Assembly: GCF_008042035.1 (NCBI RefSeq)
Contig: NZ_RDBL01000014.1
Span: 289,174 to 327,985, forward strand
Source: Streptomyces sp. col6
GTDB lineage: Bacteria > Actinomycetota > Actinomycetes > Streptomycetales > Streptomycetaceae
Reading direction: 5' to 3'
Length of the DNA stretch: 38,812 nucleotides
Positions 15,092 to 22,423 of this stretch are shown here, piece after piece; positions within the stretch are counted from its first letter, which is position 1; every line of letters starts with the position of its first letter. The position numbers were made by a program, and so were the translations under genes. Under the pieces are notes generated by a model that saw nothing but the letters and a program-made list of their open reading frames with translations, did no database searches and was not told where the DNA came from.

Positions 15092-15805
15092 CTCGACGAC
15101 GGTGCCGCCGTACATGACGAGGACCCGTTCGCAGGCGCGGGCGACGACGCCCATGTTGTGCGTGATGAGGACGAGGGCGGTGCCGGTCTCGCGGTTGAGG
15201 TCGCCGAGCAGGGTGAGGATCTGGTCCTGGACGGTGGCGTCGAGCGCGGTGGTCGGCTCGTCGGCGAGGAGGATGTCGGGTTCGCCGGCGAGGGCCATCG
15301 CGATGAGGATGCGCTGACGCTGCCCGCCGGAGAACTGGTGGGGGTGGTCGTCGGCGCGGCGGTGCGGGTCGGGGATGCCGACCCGGTCGAGGAGTTCGAC
15401 GGTACGGGCGCGGCGGGCGGCCTTGTCGTGGTTGCCGTGGGCGCGCAGCACCTCGTCGATGTGGCGGCCGGCGGTGAGGACGGGGTTGAGGGCGGTCATC
15501 GGGTCCTGGAAGACCATGCCGATGCGGGCGCCGCGCACGGCCCGCAGTTCCGCGTCACCGGCGGTGACGAGGTCGCGGCCGTTCAGACGGACCGTGCCGC
15601 TGGTGATGCGGCCGGTGCCGGGGAGCATCCGGTTCAGGGCGAGCGCCGTGGTGGACTTGCCGGACCCGGACTCGCCGACGACGGCCAGGGTCTCGCCCCG
15701 GCGCAGGGTGAAGGAGACCCCGCGCACGGCGTGCAGCGGTGAGCCGTCGGGGGCGGTGAAGTCGACGCCGAGGTCGCGGACCTCCAGCAGCTCCTGGGCG
15801 GTCAT
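15089..15805 (-). pseudogene. Peptide-type ABC transporter ATPase, truncated
   Basis: About 239 codons of an Opp/Dpp-type ATPase. It has the Walker A motif GESGSGKST, the signature FSGGQRQR, the Walker B motif ILLADEPT and the H-loop LITHN, so one nucleotide-binding domain is essentially complete. Native sequence stops after VMYGGTVVEA, where family members continue with the C-terminal peptide-transporter domain (often a Cys cluster) and, in many Streptomyces, a second ATPase half. Here it passes into a 51-bp inverted FUSC repeat. The frame stays open for about 467 further codons, so a long chimeric product is possible in principle. The start ATG overlaps the permease stop codon (ATGA), showing translational coupling. 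The transporter probably cannot work without another ATPase. Confidence 0.85.
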
Positions 15806-16689
15806 CGGCGTATCTCCCGGTTGAGCGCCTCGGCGATGAGCGAGAGGCCGAGGACAAGCGCGGTCACGGTGATCAGGGGACCCGCGGCGAAGTGCGGGGC
15901 CTGGGCGAGGTAGGGCATGGACTGGCTGAGCACGGCTCCGAGCGTGGGCTGCGGCGGCCGGACGCCGACGCCGAGGAAGCTCATGGCGCCCTCGATGAAG
16001 ACGGCGACGGTCAGCGAGACGGCGATCTGCACGACGAGCGGGTCGGCCGCGTTGGGCAGGATGTGCCGGACCAGCACCCGGCTGCCCGAACCGCCGCCGA
16101 CGCGGGCGGCGGTGACGTACTCGCGTTCCCGCTGTACGAGGACGCCGCCGCGCAGCAGCCGGCCGAAGACCGGGACCTCGGCGAGGGCGATGACGAGGAC
16201 GACGGGGGTACGTCCCGGGCCGAGGATCGCGGTGACGGCGAGCGCCAGGATCAGCCCGGGGAACGCGAGGAGCAGGTCGAAGACGCGCTGGACGACGGTG
16301 TCGGCCACCGGGTGGGCGGCGGCGGCCAGGGCGAGCAGGCAGCCGAGCACCGCTCCGGCGGGCACCGCGACGGTGATGATGCCGAGGTCGGTGCGGATGC
16401 CGTACAGCACCCGGCTGAGCAGGTCGCGGCCGAGGTCGTCGGTGCCGAGGAGATGTCCGGGCGTGCCGGGTCCGGCGAGGCTCTGGCCGCTCTGGTCGGT
16501 GGGCCCGTGTCCGGCGAGCAGCGGGGCCAGGAGCCCGGCGAGGACGACGACGCCGACGAGGACGAGGCCGGTGCGGGCGCGGGCGGTGGACAGGGCGGTG
16601 CGGTACGGGTGACGGCTGCGGGCCGCGGTGCGCGGGTTGCGGGCGGCCGGGGGCGGCGCGGGGTTAAGGAGGTCGGTCATCTGGGTCAT
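15802..16689 (-). CDS. Peptide/nickel-type ABC transporter permease (OppC/DppC-like)
   Basis: A 295-residue inner-membrane permease with an N-terminal helix (TGLVLVGVVVLAGLLAPLLAG), the family motif LLGTDDLGRDLLSRVLYGIRTDL, further helices, and the ATPase-docking loop REYVTAARVGGGSGSRVLVRHILPNA. It is the second permease of the operon. The ATG at 16689 is chosen because GGGAG lies 8 nt upstream; a GTG at 16698 overlapping the upstream stop codon, or the ATG at 16680, are alternatives. It sits between the first permease and the truncated ATPase, and the regulator context suggests that a sulfur-containing compound is carried rather than peptides. Confidence 0.9.
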   Translation of the reverse strand: MTQMTDLLNPAPPPAARNPRTAARSRHPYRTALSTARARTGLVLVGVVVLAGLLAPLLAGHGPTDQSGQSLAGPGTPGHLLGTDDLGRDLLSRVLYGIRTDLGIITVAVPAGAVLGCLLALAAAAHPVADTVVQRVFDLLLAFPGLILALAVTAILGPGRTPVVLVIALAEVPVFGRLLRGGVLVQREREYVTAARVGGGSGSRVLVRHILPNAADPLVVQIAVSLTVAVFIEGAMSFLGVGVRPPQPTLGAVLSQSMPYLAQAPHFAAGPLITVTALVLGLSLIAEALNREIRR

Positions 16690-16694
16690 CAGGG

Positions 16695-17639
16695 TCACTC
16701 CCACCTGATCCGGGGGTCGAGCCAGGCGTACACAAGGTCGGTGAGCAGCTGGACGAGGACGAAGACGGCGACCAGGAGCAGCAGCAGGTCCTGGACGACC
16801 GGATAGTCGCGGCGCTGGAGGCCCTGTTCGGCGAGCTGTCCGAGGCCGGGCCAGGCGAAGATCGCCTCGACGAGGACCGCCCCGCCGAGGAGGTTGCCGA
16901 CCTGCATGCCGAGCAGGGTGACGACGGGCGGGAGGGCGTTGGGCAGGGTGTGGCGCCACAGCAGGCGGCGCGGGGGCACGCCGGCGGCGGTGGCGGTGCG
17001 GATGTAGTCCTCGGCGAGGCCGCGTTCGATGCCGTCCTTCAGGTAGCGGCCGAGCACGGCGGCGCTGGGCAGGGCGAGGCAGAGCGCCGGCAGCACCAGG
17101 TACTGGACTGCGAGGTCGGGGGCCGTCAGGAAGGCGACCCGGCCGCCGGGCGGCAGCACGGGAAGCGCGACGGCGAAGACCAGGACGAGCAGCACACCGC
17201 TGACGAACGGCGGCACGGCCAGCGCGGCGGTGGTGATCACGCGGACGGCGGCCGTCAGCCACCGGCTGCGCGAGGTGGCCCCGAGCACGCCGAAGGCCGT
17301 ACCGAGCACGATCACGAACAGCAGCGCCGCGACAGTGAGTTCGGTGGTGGCGCCGAGTCCGTCGCCGATCAGGTCGGCGGTCTGCCCGCCGATCGCGTAC
17401 GAGGGTCCGAGGTCCCCCTTGAGGAGCGAGCCGATCCAGTGGGCGTACTGGGAGAGCAGAGGCGCGTCGAGGCCGAGCCGTTCGCGGATCGCGGCGACGG
17501 TCGCCGCATCCGCGTCCGGTCCTGCGAGCGCGGTGGCGGGGTCGCCGGGGACCAGCCGGAGGATGGTGAAGATGACGAAGGAGGCGGCGATCAGGACGAG
17601 GAGGGCGGACGGCAGCCGCCGGAGCAGGTAGCTGCGCAT
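16695..17639 (-). CDS. Peptide/nickel-type ABC transporter permease (OppB/DppB-like)
   Basis: A 314-residue permease with the classic start MRSYLLRRLPSALLVLIAAS and the motif FTILRLVPGDPA. Later hydrophobic segments and the docking loop AEDYIRTATAAGVPPRRLLW follow, and the end YAWLDPRIR is typical of the family. It begins 1 nt after the stop codon of the binding-protein gene, so the two are translated together. It forms the channel with the OppC-like subunit. No internal defect is visible. Confidence 0.92.
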   Translation of the reverse strand: MRSYLLRRLPSALLVLIAASFVIFTILRLVPGDPATALAGPDADAATVAAIRERLGLDAPLLSQYAHWIGSLLKGDLGPSYAIGGQTADLIGDGLGATTELTVAALLFVIVLGTAFGVLGATSRSRWLTAAVRVITTAALAVPPFVSGVLLVLVFAVALPVLPPGGRVAFLTAPDLAVQYLVLPALCLALPSAAVLGRYLKDGIERGLAEDYIRTATAAGVPPRRLLWRHTLPNALPPVVTLLGMQVGNLLGGAVLVEAIFAWPGLGQLAEQGLQRRDYPVVQDLLLLLVAVFVLVQLLTDLVYAWLDPRIRWE

Positions 17640-17640
17640 G

Positions 17641-19233
17641 TCACACCAGGTAGGCGTTGTCGAGGTTGAGGTAGGAGAACTTGTTGAGCGTGACGCCGTG
17701 CAGCCGGTCGGCGGAGACCTGGAGCTGCCCGCGGACGACGAGGTCGATGAGGAACGCCTCGTCGAGCAGGATGGTGGAGATCTTCTGGTGCAGGGCGTTG
17801 GCGGCGGCCGTGTCGGTCTCCGGCTCGGTCCAGGCCTCCTGGACGACCTTGGTGTAGGCGGCGGAACGGTACTTGGAGGTGTTCTTCGCCTCGTTGAAGG
17901 GGTACGCGCTGACGGCGAGGGTGGACGGCTGCACCTGGGCGAACCCGTGCCCGAGGGACCACAGGGCCGGCATGCCTTGCGAGATGAGCTTCTTCTGCGC
18001 GGTGGCCCCGTCGGTGGGCTGGAGCGTGACGTGGACGCCGACCTGCTTGAGGTCGTACTGGATGGACTCGGCGATCGCCGTCTCGCCGGGCAGCGCGATG
18101 TGCAGCATGGGGAGATCGAGCCTGCTGTGGCCGGCCGACTTCAGCAGCTCGCGGGCCTTGGCGGGGTCGTGGGTGTAATGGGTGCGGTTGGCCTCGCTGT
18201 AGGCGGGCGAGGACTTGGGCCAGGGAGCGGCGGAGGCGAGACCGTAGCCGCCGAGGGTCTGGGCGACGAGCCGGTCGCGGTCGACGGCCCAGGCGAGTGC
18301 CTGGCGGACCGTCCGGTCGTTCAGCGGGGCGACGGTGGTGTTGACTCCGAGGTAGACGGCTCCGGCACCGGTGTCGTAGTCGCTGATGGTGAGCCCGGAG
18401 CCGCTCCTGACGACGCCGAGGCTCTTGCCGGGCACGTCGAACGAGAGCTGCGACTGTCCGGAGCGCAGCGACGAGATCAGCGCGTCGGCCTGGGCTATGA
18501 CCCGCAGTTCGACCCCGTCGAGGTAGGGCCGGCCGGGCTGCCAGTACGCGTCGTTGCGGGTGAGGCTCAGTCCGGAGCCGGGGCTCCACTTCTTCAGCTT
18601 GAACGGGCCGGTGCCGATGAACTTCTTCCCGGCCACGGCGTCCTCGACGGACTCCGAGTCCGTGATGATCATGAACTCGAACAGGTCGAAGAGGTTGTTC
18701 ACCGGGTGCGCCAGCTTGAGCACCAGTTCGTGGTCGCCGCGCTTCTCGAACCCGGTGACCGTGGCCGCGGTGCTCCTCAACTGCGCCGCCCGCACCGGGT
18801 TCTGAAGATTCTTCACCGCGAAGATCACGTCATCCGCGGTGAACGCGCGGCCGTTGTGGAAGGTGACGTCGTCGCGCAGCCGGAGCGTGATGCTGCGCCC
18901 GTCCTTGGCGTACGTCCAGGAGGTCGCGAGCTCGGGTTTCGGGTGGAGCCGGTCGTCGTAGCGGGTGAGGGTGTTGTAGATCAGCCGTTGCTGGAGGGAC
19001 TGGCCGCTCTGGGCGAACAGCAGGGCGGGCGTGAAGTCGGCGTTCACGGCGACGTTCAGCACACCGCCGCGCCGGGGTGCGGCACTCGCGCCCTGCGGGG
19101 CGGACGAGGTGTCCGACACCGCCGAGCGGCAGCCCGCGAGGCCCAGTCCGAGGAGCAGGGCGCCACCGCCGGCGGCGCGCAGCGTGGAGCGCCGGGACGG
19201 TCCGGAGGGCGTGAGGGGGTACAGCTCGGTCAT
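17641..19233 (-). CDS. Family-5 solute-binding lipoprotein of the peptide-type ABC importer
   Basis: A 530-residue extracellular binding protein (SBP_bac_5 family). The signal sequence has twin arginines (SRRSTLRAAGGG) and a lipobox ending at Cys35 (LGLAGC). The mature part has the family blocks (GGVLNVAVNADFTPAL; LIYNTLTRYDDRLHPKPELATSW; TLRLRDDVTFHNGRAFTADDV; GTGPFKLKKWSPGSGLSLTRNDAYW; VRQALAWAVDRDRLV; DPAKARELLKSAGH). Members of this family bind peptides, nickel, opines and other solutes. Between a cysteine-type leader peptide and sulfatase/dioxygenase genes, a sulfonate or sulfate ester is a reasonable but unproven ligand. The ATG at 19233 has CAGGCAGG upstream. Confidence 0.92.
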   Translation of the reverse strand: MTELYPLTPSGPSRRSTLRAAGGGALLLGLGLAGCRSAVSDTSSAPQGASAAPRRGGVLNVAVNADFTPALLFAQSGQSLQQRLIYNTLTRYDDRLHPKPELATSWTYAKDGRSITLRLRDDVTFHNGRAFTADDVIFAVKNLQNPVRAAQLRSTAATVTGFEKRGDHELVLKLAHPVNNLFDLFEFMIITDSESVEDAVAGKKFIGTGPFKLKKWSPGSGLSLTRNDAYWQPGRPYLDGVELRVIAQADALISSLRSGQSQLSFDVPGKSLGVVRSGSGLTISDYDTGAGAVYLGVNTTVAPLNDRTVRQALAWAVDRDRLVAQTLGGYGLASAAPWPKSSPAYSEANRTHYTHDPAKARELLKSAGHSRLDLPMLHIALPGETAIAESIQYDLKQVGVHVTLQPTDGATAQKKLISQGMPALWSLGHGFAQVQPSTLAVSAYPFNEAKNTSKYRSAAYTKVVQEAWTEPETDTAAANALHQKISTILLDEAFLIDLVVRGQLQVSADRLHGVTLNKFSYLNLDNAYLV

Positions 19234-19530
19234 CGAAGCCTGCCTGTGACGGTGAGGAAGGAGAGTGAGGGCGCGCGGCGGAGCACGTCCGGGTATTCGT
19301 TCCGCTGCGTAAGCAATGGAGCGACGGGAATGCGCTGCGCGAAGGCCGCACCGACCCGGCGGCCGCTGCGACGGCGTACGGGAAGGGGCGCGGGTAGGCG
19401 TGAAGGACCCCCGCGACGTGCGGGAGCAGATGAGGCCGTACGGGAGAGAGGGCCCCGGGTCTCAGCGAGTTGTGGCTACCGGTGAGAGATCAGCGCGGCG
19501 AGGAACGCGGGCCTGGGGGCCGCGGTCGGC
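19234..19530 (-). other. Untranslated leader between the leader peptide and the ABC operon
   Basis: About 297 nt between the leader stop codon and the binding-protein start hold no convincing gene. Short GC-rich hairpins are possible (for example CCCGC/GCGGG near 19419-19433), but no clear terminator or antiterminator pair could be assigned by eye. Confidence 0.4.
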
Positions 19531-19602
19531 TCAGCTGCGGGCGGCACAGACCGCGCTGGCCTGTCGACAGAGGTCGACGTGCCTGCGGGAGATGAGGCGC
19601 AT
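19531..19602 (-). CDS. Cysteine-type leader peptide of the ABC operon
   Basis: A 23-residue ORF beginning MRLISRRHVDLC. It matches the short conserved leader peptides that precede sulfur-assimilation and sulfur-transport genes in Streptomyces, with the core RRHVDLCR followed by Cys12 and Cys19 (SAVCAAR). In mycobacteria, cysteine-containing leaders are reported to act as attenuators that respond to cysteine supply; a similar role is inferred here. It starts about 11-14 nt from the predicted transcription start and lies 297 nt upstream of the binding-protein gene on the same strand. It is the best evidence in this window that the transporter serves sulfur nutrition. Confidence 0.8.
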   Translation of the reverse strand: MRLISRRHVDLCRQASAVCAARS

Positions 19603-19620
19603 GTCCGGGTTCACGGGAGC

Positions 19621-19650
19621 AATATGACAGCGGCCTCGCCGGACGGTCAA
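19621..19650 (-). promoter_or_regulatory. Promoter of the leader peptide / ABC operon
   Basis: On the minus strand TTGACC (19645-19650) and CATATT (19621-19626) are separated by 18 nt, a good vegetative promoter for Streptomyces. Transcription would start about 12 nt before the leader ATG. A palindrome AAGCGCTT at 19676-19683 just upstream may be an operator. Confidence 0.55.
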
Positions 19651-19702
19651 CCTGCGGGGTCCGCATCCTGGTACGAAGCGCTTACCGTGCCCCACCGTCC
19701 GG

Positions 19703-20911
19703 CTACCGCACCGAGGCCGCGAGAGGTGCTCTGAACAGGGGATTCAGCGCGACGGCACCGGCCGCCACCGGGAGCACCGCCGTCCCGGCATGCGGACTGA
19801 CGACCCGTTCGGGGTCCTGGCAGACGTGCGAGTGGTCGACGGCGGCGCCCCGGATCTCCTCCAGGTACTCCGGGTTCACCAGGCTGGCGTGCTCGGTGAC
19901 AACCACGAGATCCGGGTTGAGGACGTCGAGCAGCAGGGCCGTCGCCCGGCCGACCGCGCGGGCCCGTTCGCGCAGCAGCCGGTCGGCGCGCCGGTCCCCG
20001 GCCGCCGCCGCGTCCACCACCAGGAACGCGTCGGGCCAGGGCACGATGCCGCGCCGCACGGCGGTCCGGGCCATGGCGGTGTTGGAGACGGTCGCCTCCA
20101 GGCAGCCGGAGCGCCCGCAGGGGCAGACCGTCGTGGAGTCCGGCACGGGCAGGTGCGCCACGTCCCCGGCGCCGGACCCCGGCCCCTGGTGCACCACACC
20201 GGTGATGCCGAGGGCCGCGTCGACCACGTTGCCGATGAACAGGTGGACCAGGCTGCGCCGTGCCTCGGGCCGGCCGAACAGGATCTCCGACTGGGCGACC
20301 GCGCGGGCGTGGTTGTCGACACGCACCTCGAAACCGCCCAGGCCACGGGCGAGTTCGGTGGCCAGCGGCCGTCCGGACCAGCCGAGCGAGGCGTGCCGCA
20401 CGGCCGTGCCCGTGCCCGGGTCGACCCAGCCGCCGAGGGCCGCGCCCACCCCGAGCAGCGGCCTGCCGCGCGGGGCCCCGTCCAGGAAGGCGCGCAACCC
20501 CTGGACGATCTTCGAGGGAAGGTCCCCGGGGGCGAGGCCGTCATGAGGGAAGGCGCGCCGGTCGAGGAGCCGGCCGCGCAGGTCGAGCAGTCCGAACGTC
20601 GAGGACGGCACCCCGATGTGGAGACCTGCGACCAGTGGCCCGTCGCTCTCACCGGTGTGCAGGTCGACCGGGATCTGCGGCCGGCCGACACCGTTGCCGC
20701 CGCCACCCGGCTCCGGCAACTCCCGCACCAGGCCCAGCTGCACGAGATCGGTGCACTGCCGTGAGACGGCGGCCTGGCTGAGGCCGGAGCGCTCGGCGAT
20801 CGCGCGGCGGGCGACGGGCCCGTGGTCGAGGACGGTGCGCAGCACGGTGGCGGCGTTCGTCTCGCGTCTCCCGTCACCGGTCGCGCGGAAAAGGCGGGGG
20901 ACGGTGGTCAT
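19703..20911 (-). CDS. ROK-family transcriptional regulator
   Basis: A 402-residue protein. Residues 20-65 are a winged helix-turn-helix (TVLRTVLDHGPVARRAIAERSGLSQAAVSRQCTDLVQLGLV). Residues 90-395 are the ROK sugar-kinase-like sensor domain, with the zinc motif CPCGRSGCLE (Cys263, Cys265, Cys270) and the ATPase-fold block VDNHARAVAQSE. The sequence IGNVVDAALGI departs from the usual GIG-rich ROK motif, so the sensed ligand may not be a plain sugar. The ATG at 20911 follows AAGGAAGG. It lies between the ABC operon and the divergent tauD-sulfatase pair and is the obvious candidate regulator of both. Confidence 0.9.
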   Translation of the reverse strand: MTTVPRLFRATGDGRRETNAATVLRTVLDHGPVARRAIAERSGLSQAAVSRQCTDLVQLGLVRELPEPGGGGNGVGRPQIPVDLHTGESDGPLVAGLHIGVPSSTFGLLDLRGRLLDRRAFPHDGLAPGDLPSKIVQGLRAFLDGAPRGRPLLGVGAALGGWVDPGTGTAVRHASLGWSGRPLATELARGLGGFEVRVDNHARAVAQSEILFGRPEARRSLVHLFIGNVVDAALGITGVVHQGPGSGAGDVAHLPVPDSTTVCPCGRSGCLEATVSNTAMARTAVRRGIVPWPDAFLVVDAAAAGDRRADRLLRERARAVGRATALLLDVLNPDLVVVTEHASLVNPEYLEEIRGAAVDHSHVCQDPERVVSPHAGTAVLPVAAGAVALNPLFRAPLAASVR

Positions 20912-21177
20912 AGGGCCTTCCTTCGGTCCTGCGCCGGCGGGGCGCTCGCAACGTTACGACGGCGTGAAATCGCACGGGGCCGGTTGCCCGGCCTGGGGGC
21001 GGCACTCTCGCGATGCCCGGCCACCTGGACGAACTCGCAGGTGGGGACGGGTTTTTCGGTGCGCGCCCGAGTGGGCCGCGAGCCCCGTGCAGGCGCCGAT
21101 TGAACCACTGCCGCACGCCCCGCGGGGTGCCTTCGGGTGCTTGACGTACGCGGCGGGACGCTGGAAGTCTCCGGGAC

Positions 21178-21270
21178 ATGTTCGCGACGGCACTCACCGA
21201 TGCGCGGCCCGCCCGCGCCGGCCGCCCCGCCCCGCGGCCTGTGTGTCCGGGCCGCTGTACCGCCGCCTGA
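21178..21270 (+). CDS. Candidate cysteine-containing leader peptide upstream of tauD
   Basis: A 30-codon ORF starting MFATALTDARPARAG and ending VCPGRCTAA, with two TGT cysteine codons placed four residues apart just before the stop codon. It lies 196 nt upstream of the dioxygenase gene on the same strand. Late cysteine codons in a short ORF upstream of a sulfur-scavenging gene suggest attenuation, as inferred for the leader at 19531-19602, but this sequence is not a recognised family and its ribosome site (GGAAG) is weak. It could be chance. Confidence 0.35.
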   Translation: MFATALTDARPARAGRPAPRPVCPGRCTAA

Positions 21271-21374
21271 TCTCAGCGGCCGACACCCCTCGCGTCGTGC
21301 TCCCGCACAGGAGCCCGATCTCCGCGCCCACCGTTCAGGGCTCCGCATCCACCGCCCGTGATCGCGTCCCGCCC

Positions 21375-21399
21375 GAATTAATTCCTCTCCACAATTAAT
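21375..21399. promoter_or_regulatory. AT-rich repeated motif upstream of tauD
   Basis: GAATTAATTC (21375-21384) and AATTAAT (21393-21399) form repeated, self-complementary AT-only cores in very GC-rich DNA, 68-92 bp before the dioxygenase start. ROK regulators of the NagC/Mlc/XylR type bind AT-rich sites of this general look, so this may be the ROK operator. Confidence 0.4.
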
Positions 21400-21466
21400 C
21401 AGCCCGCCGTCGGCCGCGCTCTGAGCCCGGCCGGGCCGGGCACGTCCTTCCCGAAGGGAATCCGTC

Positions 21467-22423
21467 ATGACCTCCACCACCACCGCTCCCGCCCCCGCCG
21501 TCACCGTTCAGAAGCTCGGCGGACGCATCGGCGCCGTCGTCTCCGGGGTCCGGCTCGGCGGCGACCTCGACCAGGAGACGGTCGCCGCCGTCCGGGCCGC
21601 CCTGCTCGCCAACAAGGTGATCTTCTTCCGCGGCCAGGACCACCTGGACGAGGAGAGCCACGAGGCGTTCGGCCGGCTGCTCGGCACACCCGTCGCCCAC
21701 CCGACGGTGCCCTCGGCCGACGGGCGTTACTCGCTCGGCATCGACTCCGACCACGGCGGCCGGGCCAACCAGTGGCACACCGACGTCACCTTCGTGCCCG
21801 CCTACCCGGCCTTCTCCATCCTGCGGGCCGTGGTGATCCCGCCGTACGGCGGCAACACCCTGTGGTCCAACACCGCCGCCGCCTACGCGGAGCTGCCGGA
21901 GCAGCTGCGCACCCTGGCGGACAGTCTGCGGGCCGTCCACTCCAACGACTACGACTACGTCGCCCTGCGGCCCAACGCGCTGCCGGAGGCGCTGGAGAAG
22001 TACCGCGAGGTCTTCACCTCGACGAAGTTCCTCACCGAGCACCCGGTGGTCCGCGTCCACCCGGAGACCGGCGAACGCGTCCTGCTGCTGGGCAACTTCG
22101 TGCAGCGCATCAGCGGGCTGACCGGGCGCGACTCGCGGGCCCTGGTGGACCTGTTCCAGTCGCACATCGAGCGCCCGGAGAACACCGTGCGCTGGGACTG
22201 GCAGGTGGGCGACGTCGCGATCTGGGACAACCGCGCCACCCAGCACTACGGCGTGGACGACTCCGACACCCACGAGCGCAAGCTGCGCCGCGTCACCATC
22301 GACGGTGACGTCCCGGTCGGTGTGGACGGCCGCTCCTCCACCCTGATCAGCCCGGAGGCCGTGCCGGACCCGTCCTTCGGGATCGCGTCGGGCGCTTCCA
22401 CCACCGAGGCGTCGGCCGCGTGA
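21467..22423 (+). CDS. TauD/AtsK-type alpha-ketoglutarate-dependent alkylsulfatase
   Basis: A 318-residue Fe(II)/alpha-ketoglutarate dioxygenase. The iron-binding motif is WHTDVTF (His104, Asp106) with the distal His260 in IWDNRATQHYGVDD, and co-substrate-binding arginines follow near 271-275 (ERKLRR). Long stretches (NQWHTDVTF, SILRAV, PYGGNTLWSNTAAAYAELPE, EHPVVRVHPETGER, PENTVRWDW) resemble the alkylsulfatases AtsK of Pseudomonas and Rv3406 of Mycobacterium more than taurine dioxygenase. The likely reaction is oxidation of an alkyl sulfate to an aldehyde with release of sulfate; taurine or other sulfonates are the alternative. Its stop codon overlaps the GTG start of the sulfatase gene by 4 nt, so the two enzymes are co-translated. 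Confidence 0.9.
   Translation: MTSTTTAPAPAVTVQKLGGRIGAVVSGVRLGGDLDQETVAAVRAALLANKVIFFRGQDHLDEESHEAFGRLLGTPVAHPTVPSADGRYSLGIDSDHGGRANQWHTDVTFVPAYPAFSILRAVVIPPYGGNTLWSNTAAAYAELPEQLRTLADSLRAVHSNDYDYVALRPNALPEALEKYREVFTSTKFLTEHPVVRVHPETGERVLLLGNFVQRISGLTGRDSRALVDLFQSHIERPENTVRWDWQVGDVAIWDNRATQHYGVDDSDTHERKLRRVTIDGDVPVGVDGRSSTLISPEAVPDPSFGIASGASTTEASAA

Larger units (their letters stand above)
20912..21466. other. Divergent intergenic region between the ROK regulator and tauD
   Basis: A gap of 555 nt with promoters for both directions, the candidate leader ORF at 21178-21270 and an AT-rich repeat near 21375. Apart from those, nothing assignable was seen. Confidence 0.5.

Noticed and set aside
13685..15805. 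A single 706-codon ABC ATPase fusion protein
   Set aside because: ATPase similarity ends after VVEA at about 15089. The remainder is the inverted FUSC copy and out-of-frame FUSC and lactonase sequence, so the long frame is accidental.
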